In this document: piece after piece, positions 43,356 to 53,257 of the stretch | How positions within the stretch are numbered: position 1 is the stretch's first letter | Layout of the letters: each line of letters begins with the position of its first letter | Assembly (NCBI GenBank): GCA_012838425.1 | Contig: DUPG01000014.1 | Span: forward strand, 129,541-193,540 | DNA: 64,000 bases | Direction of reading: 5' to 3' | Origin: Clostridiales bacterium | Lineage (GTDB): Bacteria > Bacillota > Clostridia > Christensenellales > CAG-138 | The notes under the pieces: model-generated | What the model was told of the DNA's origin: nothing | Databases searched by the model: none | The model's input: the letters and a program-made list of their open reading frames with translations, nothing else | Position numbers and translations under genes: made by a program

Positions 43356-44452
43356 TTAGTTTTCAACATAGCGCAGCAATACCATTACTGCGTCGCCGGT
43401 ATTCAGCTTTTCGTCCATATTCGCGTCGCCGTACTGTCAATATACCGCTTCAATTTCCGTATTTTCCGTAATGTTAGTATAGGGCTTGTTCCAACCTGCG
43501 AAGTAATAGCCCTCAACATCATCAAGCATTGGAGGAATCGTGTTCTCGCCATGCTTTACATATTGCCAGCTATAATGGCGCGCCAACAGACTTCTAAAAA
43601 TTACTTGGTGCATAAGCTCAGAAGCTATAAACTCGACGCTCTCAAGCTCGAATGCGCCGTCTTTGTATTTCAATTTTTACCATAACGGGTGTGAAGTCCG
43701 CTCCGTCATAATTTTGCCCGGGGTCGCTTATGCTTCCGTAGGTTATGGCGGTAATGCTCAAATCGGTGGGGTTGAATTCAAGCTTGCTTTCGTCAAAGCT
43801 CAGCTTGAAGCCATACTCCCTGTCAAAATTACGCGCTGATATTGTTTCTTCTGAAACTTAAAACTCGTGCTTCTCGGTACTCTCCTCATACCATACCTCG
43901 AATGTCGTTTCGTCTTTCCACTCCATGTTAAAGTTTGAGTCGTCAAAGCAGTCCAGCTCTGCGATAGAGTTGAAGGTAAACTCGTTTTCGCCATCAGTGA
44001 AGATTTCTTTCAGAACTTCGTCAGAATATGTGAACGCATACAGCATTTCAACCGATATGCTGCCGCCAAGCTCGTGTCCTTCAGTATAATAAGCGTTTCA
44101 CCCTCTAAATTCACGCATTGCAGTATTGGATGAGTGGGCGTTTCTCCATTGCGCTCAATAAACACCGGCTCTTTATCTGTTTCTGTTCCGTGGTTGAACT
44201 CGATAGTAAGCCTTGCGGTTATAACCTCGTTGTATCGGGCGTTGTTGTAACATTGGCAAACGTAATAAGGTCGTTAACTCCGTTATTGTCAACATCTAAT
44301 AACTGATATGCCCAATCGCCAAAAAGCGTTTCGCCTTCAAAAAGCAGAATGTACGTGATTTCATTCGAACTTTCAGCGTTGACAACTGGCACATAGCATA
44401 CAAGAAGTGCAAGCGCAAGTATAAGCGCGAAGGATGCGTTTTGTTTTTTCAT
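43356..44452 (-). pseudogene. Decayed secreted protein with a dockerin repeat
   Basis: ATG at 44452 with GAGGGG upstream and a clear signal peptide (MKKQNASFALILALALLV). Lesions: a stop at 44219-44221 with a frame change, a further shift near 44065, TAA at 43858-43860, a shift near 43680, and TGA at 43437-43439. Translated piecewise it gives a beta-rich ectodomain, an InlB-type segment (VEGYYFAGWNKPYTN) and one dockerin repeat (GDANMDEKLNTGDAVMVLL) before TAA at 43356-43358. The second decayed dockerin gene in the window, more degraded than the first. Confidence 0.8.
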
Positions 44453-44539
44453 AGTAATACCCCTCAGCAGATTTGATATATTGCTTTTATATTTGAAAAA
44501 TCAGAATGTCAACCATTATTTTATAGAATTCTCAATAAT

Positions 44540-44567
44540 AAAAAGCGCAAATACTTGACTTGCGCTT
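44540..44567 (-). terminator. Terminator of the carD-yacL unit
   Basis: AAGCGCAA (44543-44550), 9-nt loop, TTGCGCTT (44560-44567); T-rich on the minus side (TTTTTATTATT). Confidence 0.75.
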
Positions 44568-44597
44568 CGTTCTATGCTGTTAATATTTACTTTGCAT

Positions 44598-45689
44598 TCA
44601 TACCGCGTCTGCGATTTTTGCGAATATAAGCCTGCCTGCAGAGGTCTGCATTACGCTTGTAACCACAAGCGGCATTTCCATACCTACGTATTGCTTGCCG
44701 TTCTCGATTACTATCATAGTCCCGTCAGAGAGATACGCCAAGCCCTGCCCATACTCCTTGCCTTCCTTTATTATTGTCGCAGTCAGCGTTTCACCGGGTA
44801 TAAGCACAGTCTTTATTGCGTTCGCAAGGTCGTTCACATTTAATACGGGAACCTTCTGCACAGAAGCGACCTTATTTAAGTTATAGTCCGTTGTGATTAT
44901 TGCGCAGCTCATTTCGGTAGCAAGTCTTAAAAGCTTTGCGTCAACCTCGCTTAGCTCCTCATAGTCCTGAGTAATTACTTTTATCGGAACCTTCGAATCA
45001 GTCTGCATTTGCTTCAGAATATCAAGCCCGCGTCTGCCTCGATTGCGCTTCATGGTGTCGGCATGGTCTGCGATATGCCTAAGCTCGTCCAATATGAACG
45101 AAGGCACTATAAGAGTCCCCTCCAAAAAGCCCGTCTTGCTTAAATCATAAATTCTTCCATCGATTATAGCGGAAGTATCCAACAGCTTAGGACTGCAGGT
45201 CTTTTCTAAGGAATCGTGCGTTTCGTGGCTTTCCTTTGATTTTTTTCTGAACCATGCTGGCAACACGAAATCGTTACGCCTGCGGTACATAATTGAAATG
45301 CCTAAGTACGAAAACGCGATGTATGAAAGCAGATTTACAGGAAGCTGCAACAGCTGGCTCGGTATGCTTGAAACAAGCCTGCTCAAAAGGTAGGCAATAG
45401 TAAGCCCGATAATCAAGCCTATTACGCATATAAACAGGTCAGATATGGGCATTTTGGTTAAACGGTTCTCGATGTATTTCAAAAATCTTGATACAGCCTT
45501 AATTATGGCCGGCGAAACAACAAATAAAACAATTCCGAATAATAAACCAAGTATTGTATGCCAGCCGACTCTCATCCATATATCATTCGCCAAGTAGTCA
45601 GGAAACAGTGTGATTGTCGCGGAAGCAACGCCAACACCTGTTCCTGCACCTATTAGCGTTAATAATACCCTCAACGCTTTTATTATCAA
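44598..45689 (-). CDS. yacL: PIN/TRAM-domain membrane protein, YacL family
   Basis: 363 aa from a TTG at 45689 that has GGAGGTG about 5 nt upstream; an ATG at 45713 would overlap carD and lacks an SD. Four helices (about 5-30, 40-60, 75-98, 105-125) are followed by a PIN nuclease domain (KLLDTSAIIDGRIYDL, NRGRRGLDILKQMQ, IITTDYNLNKVA) and a C-terminal TRAM RNA-binding domain. Likely a membrane-tethered RNase. carD-yacL is a conserved Firmicutes pair. Confidence 0.93.
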   Translation of the reverse strand: MIIKALRVLLTLIGAGTGVGVASATITLFPDYLANDIWMRVGWHTILGLLFGIVLFVVSPAIIKAVSRFLKYIENRLTKMPISDLFICVIGLIIGLTIAYLLSRLVSSIPSQLLQLPVNLLSYIAFSYLGISIMYRRRNDFVLPAWFRKKSKESHETHDSLEKTCSPKLLDTSAIIDGRIYDLSKTGFLEGTLIVPSFILDELRHIADHADTMKRNRGRRGLDILKQMQTDSKVPIKVITQDYEELSEVDAKLLRLATEMSCAIITTDYNLNKVASVQKVPVLNVNDLANAIKTVLIPGETLTATIIKEGKEYGQGLAYLSDGTMIVIENGKQYVGMEMPLVVTSVMQTSAGRLIFAKIADAV

Positions 45690-45702
45690 GCAAACACCTC
45701 CA

Positions 45703-46173
45703 CTATATGCCAAGCAGCTTTTCGTAATGCTCGAAGCTGTTACCGCTGACGCACATCAGCTCGCTTATCAATACCTGCTTAGCGGTTAAGAATATTTTTC
45801 TCTCTCCAGAAGATAAACCCTTGTCCTCGTTGCGCTTTTTCAAGGATTTCACAACTTCAACAACGGCTAAAAAATCCCCTGACTTCAGCTTTTCAATATT
45901 GTCGCGATAACGCTGATTCCAATTAGGATTCTCATCCGCATATTCGTCATTATTGAAGTATTCGAGCGCCTTATCGTACTCCTGCTTGCTTATTATGCTC
46001 CTTAATCCCACCTCCTTGCACGAAGAAACAGGAACCATAGCAAGCATTTTACCGTTGATAAATTTAAGTATATAGTATCTATTACATTCTCCTAATACAA
46101 TATGACTTTCAATTTTTTCAATTATTCCTACGCCGTGCATGGGATAAACAACCTTATCCCCAACTGCAAACAT
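45703..46173 (-). CDS. carD: CarD family transcriptional regulator
   Basis: 156 aa from the ATG at 46173 (TGGAGGT 6 nt upstream). The N-terminal CarD/Mfd RNA-polymerase-interaction Tudor-like domain reads MFAVGDKVVYPMHGVGIIE; the C-terminal helical domain has the conserved WNQRYRDNIEKLKSGD. CarD stabilises open promoter complexes. Co-transcribed with yacL, 13 nt apart. Confidence 0.93.
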   Translation of the reverse strand: MFAVGDKVVYPMHGVGIIEKIESHIVLGECNRYYILKFINGKMLAMVPVSSCKEVGLRSIISKQEYDKALEYFNNDEYADENPNWNQRYRDNIEKLKSGDFLAVVEVVKSLKKRNEDKGLSSGERKIFLTAKQVLISELMCVSGNSFEHYEKLLGI

Positions 46174-46207
46174 TTTCTTACCTCCACATAACATATATTA
46201 TACTTCT

Positions 46208-46235
46208 ATTATACCCAAAAATATAATAAAGTCAA
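46208..46235 (-). promoter_or_regulatory. Promoter for carD
   Basis: Minus strand TTGACT (46235-46230), 16-nt spacer, TATAAT (46213-46208), 34 nt before the ATG. Confidence 0.65.
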
Positions 46236-46525
46236 ATCGATGCCTTAATTTATGCGCTATTTTGCAGCGCGGAAATAATAGTAAAACGCCTATAAAAAAG
46301 GGACATTTCATGTTGTATTTAGAATATAATTGCTTGATGTTTTCCCGAGTTAGCAAGCTGATTGTCTTTCGTTAGCGCAGACTTCACAAGCGGCTTGATA
46401 GAGCAGGGTAGAGTTTCTCTTGATTTACTGCAATGGTGACCTGAATAATACGCCCGGCACACCTTTCAATGAAATGTTATTTTATTGCGGCTTCGATTTC
46501 AAAAGCGTTCAACTTCCTGCCTAAC

Positions 46526-46548
46526 AAAAAAGCGGCTTTGCGCCGCTT
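46526..46548 (-). terminator. Terminator of ftsZ
   Basis: AAGCGGC (46530-46536), loop, GCCGCTT (46542-46548); T6 on the minus strand, 15 nt past the ftsZ stop. Confidence 0.8.
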
Positions 46549-46562
46549 CTTGCTATTGCTCT

Positions 46563-47729
46563 TTACTGTCTTTTCCTTAAAAATGTAGGTATATTCAAAT
46601 CGTCATGCTTGGGCTGTGGTGTTTTCTGTTCGGGCGTGGGCTTTTCGCGCTTTGAGTTTGTCTTTTGCCCAAGCTTTGATGGAGTAGGAGGTACTTGCGA
46701 GGGCATATCCTCGAATTCGTCTAAAACTGTTTCTTCTACACCTTCCTCGTCTGCGGAGGTGGTTATTCTCTTGCTTCCGTCAAAGCCGGTAGCAATAACG
46801 GTAATTCTTATAGTGCCTTCCTCAATCTTGCTGTCTGAACCGATACCGAACAGTATGTTCGCTTCGGGGTCAGCGTGCGAGGTAATCAAGTTTGCAGCTT
46901 CGGTAGCCTCCTGCATCAATATATCGTCGCCAGATATGTTTAGCAATACGCAGGTAGCGCCGTCCATCTTAGTTTCAAGCAGAGGACTCGATATAGCCTG
47001 TTTTGCCGCAACTACCGCTCTGTTATCGCCTATGGCTTGACCAATGCCCATGTGAGCTAAGCCTGCGCCAGCCATTGCGGTTCTAACATCTGCAAAGTCA
47101 AGGTTTACTATTGCAGGAACAGAAATTATATCGCTTATGCCTTGAATGCCTTGGCGCAGCACATCGTCCGCCACTCTGAAAGCCTCTTCCATAGTAACAG
47201 CGCCAACAGTTTCAAGCAGTCTTTCGTTAGGAATCGTAATCAGCGTATCGACATTCGGCTGAATGTCCGTAATGCCCTTGTTTGCAGTGCGCATTCTTAC
47301 AACGCCCTCGAATGCAAAAGGCTTTGTAACAACTGCGATTGTGAGTATGTTCATCTCCTTTGCAATCTTAGCTATTACAGGAGCAGCGCCGGTACCTGTG
47401 CCGCCGCCCATGCCCGTTGTTATGAAAACCAAGTCGGCGCCTGCAAGCACCTGCGCTATGGCTTCTTTTGATTCCTCAGCGGCCATGCGTCCAATATCGG
47501 GATTGGCGCCTGCGCCTCTGCCGCCTGTTATCTTCTCACCGATAGGTATTTTTATAGTAGCTCGCGACATATCCAAAGCCTGCCTATCGGTGTTCGCGGC
47601 TATGAACTCAACGCCCTGCAACCCGTATTGAATCATGCGGTTCACAGCGTTTCCGCCCGCTCCTCCGACACCTATTACCTTGATTTTAACAACCGGAGGC
47701 AATGTTCTATCAATTTGAATGTCGTGCAT
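46563..47729 (-). CDS. ftsZ: Cell division protein FtsZ
   Basis: 388 aa. Tubulin-like GTPase: [13 protein letters not shown], the signature [13 protein letters not shown] and the [12 protein letters not shown]7-loop region. An acidic/Pro/Lys linker leads to the conserved C-terminal peptide [12 protein letters not shown] that binds FtsA and SepF. It forms the division ring. Three nt after ftsA; last gene of the cluster, ending at a strong terminator. Confidence 0.98.
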   Translation of the reverse strand: MHDIQIDRTLPPVVKIKVIGVGGAGGNAVNRMIQYGLQGVEFIAANTDRQALDMSRATIKIPIGEKITGGRGAGANPDIGRMAAEESKEAIAQVLAGADLVFITTGMGGGTGTGAAPVIAKIAKEMNILTIAVVTKPFAFEGVVRMRTANKGITDIQPNVDTLITIPNERLLETVGAVTMEEAFRVADDVLRQGIQGISDIISVPAIVNLDFADVRTAMAGAGLAHMGIGQAIGDNRAVVAAKQAISSPLLETKMDGATCVLLNISGDDILMQEATEAANLITSHADPEANILFGIGSDSKIEEGTIRITVIATGFDGSKRITTSADEEGVEETVLDEFEDMPSQVPPTPSKLGQKTNSKREKPTPEQKTPQPKHDDLNIPTFLRKRQ

Positions 47730-47732
47730 ATT

Positions 47733-49010
47733 TTATCTCCTAACTCCAAAAAATTCTTTAATTAAGCTTCCAATACCTTTGCCGCTCGTGCAGTCGGTAT
47801 CGATTTCATCACTATATAGCGCAAAGCACGCCACAGAATATGCCGAAACATAATTGGGCGTTTTCAAAAATGGCATTGCAGGCAGGCTTGCATTTATAGT
47901 TATGCCCAAATGCTTCTCTAAAAAATCAACGCCGCCCTGCATCATGGCTATGCCTCCGCCAGTGAGATAAACCGTATTATTGTTATAATAATGCTTATCG
48001 ATAGTATTGTCAATTGAATCATTTGTGCTTTCTTTGGAACCTTCGGGAGCATATTCCTCATGAATTACGCCTTTTTCAAGCGCATATTCCCTTATGAAAT
48101 CGCCGAATTCCTCCGCGCGCGCCTCAATTATTTCAGCTATGTAAGACTGCTTCACATACTGCGTTTCGCCCTCAGAAGCGGGTATGCACTCTGTGCCGTT
48201 GTCATAATCAAGACCAAGCACAAAGCGTCGCTTCAGGTTCTCAGCAACATTCAATGGAATTTGCAGCACCTTTGAAAGGTCGTTCGAAAAATGCTTTCCG
48301 CCTGCGTGTATTACCTTCATATCGACTATCATTGAGTTTTTAACGAATGTTAGGTCGGTATGCGAATAGCCCATGTCTATTAACAATGCGCCCTTACTCG
48401 AAGCGTGTGGCGGAATCAGCGTGTAAATCTCAGCCAAAGGAACAGCAACATACGAGTTCGCGTACAAGCCCCTTCGCGCGAGTACATCATTTACAAGCTC
48501 TACATAATCGTTAGAAACAAATATATGCGAAAAATCAGCCGCAAGCTCAAATACCGAGCTCCCCACAGGCAACGATACGCTCTCCGCACCGTCGGCATAA
48601 TAGCATATTGGCGCGCAGTGGCATAGTGTATAGCCTGTGCAGGAAACATCCTTCAATGATAATTTTAGAAGCTTATCGTCGTCACTTTCAGATACCTTGA
48701 ATCTTTTGTTTTTCGATACTAATTTGCCCTGCATGAGTATAGAATTCAAAAAGGGAACATCAACGCCAACAATAACGGATTTTAATTTAACGCCAGCTTC
48801 ATTTTCGGCCTGCGCTATAACGCGCTTAACTGCTGTTTCAAGACTCTTTTCGTCAGGTAGATTTGATTCTATAAAGTCGCCGGTGCGATAGCCCGAATAT
48901 TCGCACATGCCTACACCGTGCATAACAACGGGCATATCTGAACCGCCTTTTGAACAGATGATGCAAGTAACCTTCGAGCTGCCTATATCCAATATCGCTG
49001 TGTAGTGCAT
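47733..49010 (-). CDS. ftsA: Cell division protein FtsA
   Basis: 425 aa from the ATG at 49010 (AGGGGAGA upstream); a longer frame from 49076 would overlap the promoter. Actin-like: ILDIGSSKVTCIICSKG, LLIDMGYSHTDLTFV and VYLTGGGIAMMQGG. The C-terminal GKGIGSLIKEFFGVRR is the amphipathic membrane-targeting helix. An Asn/Ser-rich insert near residues 333-355 (KESTNDSIDNTIDKHYYNNN) is unusual. It tethers FtsZ to the membrane. Confidence 0.94.
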   Translation of the reverse strand: MHYTAILDIGSSKVTCIICSKGGSDMPVVMHGVGMCEYSGYRTGDFIESNLPDEKSLETAVKRVIAQAENEAGVKLKSVIVGVDVPFLNSILMQGKLVSKNKRFKVSESDDDKLLKLSLKDVSCTGYTLCHCAPICYYADGAESVSLPVGSSVFELAADFSHIFVSNDYVELVNDVLARRGLYANSYVAVPLAEIYTLIPPHASSKGALLIDMGYSHTDLTFVKNSMIVDMKVIHAGGKHFSNDLSKVLQIPLNVAENLKRRFVLGLDYDNGTECIPASEGETQYVKQSYIAEIIEARAEEFGDFIREYALEKGVIHEEYAPEGSKESTNDSIDNTIDKHYYNNNTVYLTGGGIAMMQGGVDFLEKHLGITINASLPAMPFLKTPNYVSAYSVACFALYSDEIDTDCTSGKGIGSLIKEFFGVRR

Positions 49011-49047
49011 ATTCTCCCCTTTTGAATTTGAGTTTGTAACTGTCAAA

Positions 49048-49076
49048 ATTATACCATGCAGCAGTTTTTTTGGCAA
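49048..49076 (-). promoter_or_regulatory. Promoter for ftsA-ftsZ
   Basis: Minus strand TTGCCA (49076-49071), 17-nt spacer, TATAAT (49053-49048) with TG one base upstream (extended -10), in a 148-nt gap after ftsQ. Separate control of ftsAZ is likely. Confidence 0.7.
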
Positions 49077-49158
49077 TAAGTTTTACACATTTTATGTTAA
49101 AAAGCTTAACCAATTATTACTATATCAAAAGAATGTTAGCACGCAAGCCGCTAATGTC

Positions 49159-50655
49159 TTATGGTTCGGGCGTCTGCTCCGCTGTTTCTTCGGGCGTTTC
49201 GTCTGGTGTTTCTTCCGGTGTTACAATTGGAGTTTCTGCAGGTGTTGTGTTTGGCGTTTGTGTAGGCCTTGCAGTATGTGATACCTGCGGCGTTTCGGTA
49301 GGTATGGCGGTGCTTTCAGGCGTAGCAGACGGGCTTTCGTCAGTAGGGGAGGGTGTTGCGTCGCTATCGGGTATGAAAGCGGGCTTGTCTACACATGAAA
49401 CATCTATTCTCCCTGTGCCTAAATCGCTTATCTCGTTGAGAATTCTTTTTAGGTTTTCTAACTTCTTTGCACAGTTTTCGGTATCGCCGAAATATACAGG
49501 ATAATTCGACTTTGCAAGCATTTCTATAGCCAACGGATTAGCCATATTTATCTCGGATATAACCGCATAGTATTCGCCCGATATTATTTCTGAAATCAGT
49601 TTAAGCAATGTGCTTGCTCTGTAATCGCTCAAAGGGGCAATGCGCTTGCCTACCTGCAAGCTGCTCGTTTCCATACCCGTAATTCTGACAAGCGTAGGAA
49701 GTGGATTATCGCTTTCGATTGAAAGAACATTGCCTTCAATATCCATTGTCGCATATCCCGTTTTTGTTACGATTACTGCACATTCGCTGCGCTCGGTAAC
49801 CGTTATTACGATCTGGTTGGGCAGCTTTCTTGTTATCTTTGCTGTTATATAAGGGTTTTGCGAAATGCTATCCTGCGCACCTTTGGTGTCTAAAAACAAT
49901 AAATTGTCGCCGATATTCAGCCCCGACAGGCGAATAATATAGTCGCTCTCAAACCGCACATTTCCTGATACGGTTATGCTCTCTATCTTGAACAATAGGA
50001 TGCTTGCAACATATGCTCCTGCGCATAATACAGTCAGCAAAAACACTAAGAATACATATCTCAGCGCCTTTCTTGCTCTTTCCCTGCGCAGCTTTCTAAC
50101 CTCGGGTGATACTACCTTCTTTTGCTTTACTTTTTTTACTCTTTCGCGCGGTATATTTCTTTCCTCGGGCTTAACTGTACGCCTTTTTTTGTCCGCGCGG
50201 GCGGGCTGCTCCTTTATTCTTATTACGCCCTCATCGGAGGTCCTTATAACATAGCTTTCGTTTTTATATGATGGCTTAGCAGACCTTTTTTTTGCCTGCG
50301 GTTTAGCTGGGGCATTCTTTTTCTTCTTTGCCGCTTCATTCTCTAATGATATGTTAGGGTTTGTCCGCACCTTTGGATTCGGCTTATTAACGGTTCCTCT
50401 TAAAGCGTCGCTGCCCTTGCTTTTTGCGGGCTTTTTGGTGTTGTTGAAGTAATCTACCTTGGGTTGTTTTGAAACAGAGCTTGTACTATATTTTCGTACA
50501 GGCTCAACATCATATATTTTATTCGGATTATATGTAACGCCCCTCGTTTTTCTCGGAACAAACTGCGAAACATTTGAGCCTTTGGGGTGTGCTGAATCAG
50601 AAGCCAAACTGCTTGGCTTTTTCGCTTTTTTTCTTTTGCCGCCGTCTTTACTCAC
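49159..50655 (-). CDS. ftsQ: FtsQ/DivIB with long cytoplasmic and C-terminal extensions
   Basis: 498 aa from a GTG directly after the murA stop. A very basic 200-residue cytoplasmic head (typical DivIB heads are far shorter), one helix about 200-222, then POTRA about 224-293 (IESITVSGNVRFESDYI, ITRKLPNQIVITVTER) and the beta domain to about 420. A Thr/Pro/Glu-rich tail of about 70 residues ends the protein. It scaffolds the divisome with FtsL and FtsB/DivIC. The head and tail are disordered and low-complexity. Confidence 0.92.
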   Translation of the reverse strand: MSKDGGKRKKAKKPSSLASDSAHPKGSNVSQFVPRKTRGVTYNPNKIYDVEPVRKYSTSSVSKQPKVDYFNNTKKPAKSKGSDALRGTVNKPNPKVRTNPNISLENEAAKKKKNAPAKPQAKKRSAKPSYKNESYVIRTSDEGVIRIKEQPARADKKRRTVKPEERNIPRERVKKVKQKKVVSPEVRKLRRERARKALRYVFLVFLLTVLCAGAYVASILLFKIESITVSGNVRFESDYIIRLSGLNIGDNLLFLDTKGAQDSISQNPYITAKITRKLPNQIVITVTERSECAVIVTKTGYATMDIEGNVLSIESDNPLPTLVRITGMETSSLQVGKRIAPLSDYRASTLLKLISEIISGEYYAVISEINMANPLAIEMLAKSNYPVYFGDTENCAKKLENLKRILNEISDLGTGRIDVSCVDKPAFIPDSDATPSPTDESPSATPESTAIPTETPQVSHTARPTQTPNTTPAETPIVTPEETPDETPEETAEQTPEP

Positions 50656-51918
50656 TTAGTTTATCCTCGTAATGTTTGCTCCTATTGAGTTCAGCATGTT
50701 CTCAATGCGTTCATATCCCCTGTCGATAAAATCAATATTATCAACAGTCGTATAGCCCCATGCGGCTAAGCCCGCAATAACAAGTGCGGCCCCTCCGCGC
50801 AAATCTCTTGCGGTTACATGAGTCCCCCGCAAATGCTTAACGCCGCGGATTATTGCGGTTCTGTCGCGCTGAGTTATTACTGCCCCCATTTTAGTAAACT
50901 CCGGCGCATGCTTAAAACGGTTTTCAAATACATTCTCTACTATTATACTCGTTCCGTCTGCAACTGTACAGAGCGCAAACAGCATGGGCTGCATATCCGT
51001 CGGAAAGCCCGGGTGCGGCAAGGTTTCAATCATTCTTATTTCGCGCAGCCTATCCGGTGCTGTGATATGCACATCGCTCCTGCCAATATCCAATGTGCAG
51101 CCCGCTTCCCTCAGCTTAGAAAGTGTTGACGACATATGCGCAGGCTCAATATCCTTCACATTCAGGCTGCTGCCGCATATTGCCGCTGCGCACAGCATAG
51201 TGCCGGCTACAATTCTATCAGAAATTATCTTGTGTTCAACTACATCTGGAATGTTTATATTCAATCTGCCGTCTATCTCTATTGTTGAAGTGCCCGCGCC
51301 GTTTACATTATAGCCCAGCTTTCGCAAAAATGCTTGCAAGTCTTCTATTTCAGGCTCCCTTGCTGCATTTGTTATTATCGTTTTGCCCTTTGCGCCCGAG
51401 GCTGCCATCATCAGATTCTCTGTCGCGCCTACGCTGGGATAGTCGAGGTGAATAGCCGTTCCCCGCATATCCTCACCGTTGCAGATTATGCTTCCTTCCT
51501 CTTCGTTTACGCTTACATTCAGCATTTGCAAGCCCGATAAGTGCAGTCCTATGGGGCGGTTTCCAATCTCACAGCCCCCGGGATATACGCAGCACGCTTT
51601 CCCGAAACGCGCAAGTATTGAGCCTAACATGAATATAGATGACCGCAGCTCGCGCGATAAGTCAGGAGGCATAACATAGGTGTCGGCTGATGCGGTGTTC
51701 ACATATAAAGAATCGCCTTCAAAATAATAATTGCCGCCAAGTGTTTTTAGAATGTTAAGCATATTGAATACATCTGAAATCTTGGGGCAGTTTTTTATTC
51801 TGACGGTTCTGTCGGTCAGCAAAGTGCAGGCTAAAATGGGCAGTATAGAGTTTTTGGCGCCGCCAATACTTATTTCACCACTGATTTTAGCTCTACCTTC
51901 TATTATCATCTTTGCCAT
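50656..51918 (-). CDS. murA: UDP-N-acetylglucosamine 1-carboxyvinyltransferase
   Basis: 420 aa from the ATG at 51918 (GGAGGG 6 nt upstream). GGAKNSILPILACTLLT at the N-terminus and the catalytic cysteine in YPGGCEIGNRPIGLHL, i.e. the fosfomycin-sensitive form. It transfers enolpyruvate to UDP-GlcNAc, the first committed step of peptidoglycan synthesis. It sits between ftsW and ftsQ, where murG, murC and murB often lie. Confidence 0.97.
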   Translation of the reverse strand: MAKMIIEGRAKISGEISIGGAKNSILPILACTLLTDRTVRIKNCPKISDVFNMLNILKTLGGNYYFEGDSLYVNTASADTYVMPPDLSRELRSSIFMLGSILARFGKACCVYPGGCEIGNRPIGLHLSGLQMLNVSVNEEEGSIICNGEDMRGTAIHLDYPSVGATENLMMAASGAKGKTIITNAAREPEIEDLQAFLRKLGYNVNGAGTSTIEIDGRLNINIPDVVEHKIISDRIVAGTMLCAAAICGSSLNVKDIEPAHMSSTLSKLREAGCTLDIGRSDVHITAPDRLREIRMIETLPHPGFPTDMQPMLFALCTVADGTSIIVENVFENRFKHAPEFTKMGAVITQRDRTAIIRGVKHLRGTHVTARDLRGGAALVIAGLAAWGYTTVDNIDFIDRGYERIENMLNSIGANITRIN

Positions 51919-51931
51919 GTTACCCTCCATT

Positions 51932-51960
51932 AGTGCATCAGTTAGTTAATAATATGCACT
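51932..51960. repeat. Inverted repeat upstream of murA
   Basis: AGTGCAT (51932-51938) and ATGCACT (51954-51960), 7-bp perfect arms, 15-nt loop, just before the murA SD. Could be leader structure or an operator; no U-tract. Confidence 0.45.
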
Positions 51961-51967
51961 GATAGAG

Positions 51968-51997
51968 GGGTAGTGTTACATTTTTTCGACATTACCC
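51968..51997. repeat. Second inverted repeat between ftsW and murA
   Basis: GGGTAGTGT (51968-51976) and ACATTACCC (51989-51997), a 9-bp stem with one G-T pair and a T-rich loop, starting 3 nt after the ftsW stop. Confidence 0.45.
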
Positions 51998-51999
51998 TG

Positions 52000-53187
52000 C
52001 TAAACACGCGTCGGTTCGCAGTCCTTTGATATGTTAAGAAGCACGCCGAATGCGCACATGTATATAAACAGCGAGGTTCCGCCCGCGCTCATAAATGGCA
52101 GAGTTTGACCTGTCGAGGGTATAAGGCTTACAGAAACTGCGATGTTGATAAAGGTCTGTATTATGAATATGAATGAAATGCCGGTCGCAAGCAAGCTCCC
52201 AAATCTGTTCTTGCAGGTCAGCGCTATTCTAATTCCTCTATAAAATACGAATATATACAAAGCTATAAGAAGCATTGCGCCAACGAAGCCTGTTTCTTCG
52301 CAAATAATAGAGAAAATATAGTCCGAATCCGCATAGGGCAGGAAAAGCAGCTTTTGCTTTGACATGCCAAAGCCTGTTCCGAAAAGCCCGCCCGAAGCTA
52401 TAGCGTACAACGATTGTATAGTCTGATACCCCGTACCGCTTGGGTCAGAGTATGGATTGCCAAAGAAGCTTAATATGCGTGTTAGCGAATAAGCGTCCTT
52501 TATTATTATGAAAATTGCGCCTGCGAAGCCTAATACTGCAAAGAATATGGCATAGCGCATTTGAATTCCGCCCATAATCAGCAGCACGAATGCAGTTAAC
52601 CCGATAATAATCGCTGTTGACTTGTTAGGCTGCAGGAATATCAAGCCGCATATCGCGCCAATAAGAAGAAGCATAGGCAGTATGCCCCGCAAAAAGCCTC
52701 TCATAAAGCTTTTACTCGACATGGTTTTAGGCCGCTTAGCCATGTATGACGACATAGCAAGTATAAGTGCGAATTTAGCGAATTCAGAAGGCTGAAAGCT
52801 CATGCCGAATACTATTATCCAGCGTTTTGCGCCATTTATCGTTCTCCCAAAAAACAATACCGATATCAGCAGCAATACCGCTGCTGCATAAGCTAATAGT
52901 GATAGCTTATCTAACTTCTTGTAAAAATTCTTTATGTTTGCGAAAGTAAGTAAACCTATAAGCCCAAGCACATACCATCCCAGCTGATTTTTAACAGTAG
53001 CGAATGCCCCCGCTTCTTGAATAAGATTGCGGTAATAGCTTGCGGAAAGTATCATGATCAAGCCGTAAATAGAAAGCACCAGCACCGAGAAAAGCAGAGT
53101 GAAGTCCATTTTTCCCTGTACGAGCATGGAAGGAAACTCTGTAACTTTTTCGTTCGGCTTTTGTGCTTTGCTCTTTACCGTTTCCAT
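52000..53187 (-). CDS. ftsW: Lipid II polymerase FtsW
   Basis: 395 aa SEDS protein with about ten helices. Conserved segments: INGAKRWIIVFGMSFQPSEFAK (read in two parts around the catalytic-loop Arg/Trp), GFGMSKQKLLFLPYADSDYIF and PFMSAGGTSLF near the end. It polymerises glycan strands at the septum with its partner PBP. Follows murD; SD AAGGAG. Confidence 0.95.
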   Translation of the reverse strand: METVKSKAQKPNEKVTEFPSMLVQGKMDFTLLFSVLVLSIYGLIMILSASYYRNLIQEAGAFATVKNQLGWYVLGLIGLLTFANIKNFYKKLDKLSLLAYAAAVLLLISVLFFGRTINGAKRWIIVFGMSFQPSEFAKFALILAMSSYMAKRPKTMSSKSFMRGFLRGILPMLLLIGAICGLIFLQPNKSTAIIIGLTAFVLLIMGGIQMRYAIFFAVLGFAGAIFIIIKDAYSLTRILSFFGNPYSDPSGTGYQTIQSLYAIASGGLFGTGFGMSKQKLLFLPYADSDYIFSIICEETGFVGAMLLIALYIFVFYRGIRIALTCKNRFGSLLATGISFIFIIQTFINIAVSVSLIPSTGQTLPFMSAGGTSLFIYMCAFGVLLNISKDCEPTRV

Positions 53188-53257
53188 TACATACTCCTTT
53201 CGCTTTAGGGCTCATTATTACTGTTATTAGCAAATGCGCTTAATTATTCTAAACTTA

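Larger units (their letters stand above)
46174..46562. other. 389-nt gap between carD and ftsZ
   Basis: It contains the carD promoter (46208-46235) and the ftsZ terminator (46526-46548). Between about 46300 and 46525 there is no intact gene. A 34-codon plus-strand stretch ending in TAA at about 46524 (including NNTPGTPFNEMLFYCGFDF) could be a gene remnant, but I cannot assign it. Confidence 0.5.

Noticed and set aside
46300-46525. Short plus-strand frame as a real gene
   Set aside because: No start with SD, stops upstream in frame, and no recognisable family; at most a remnant.
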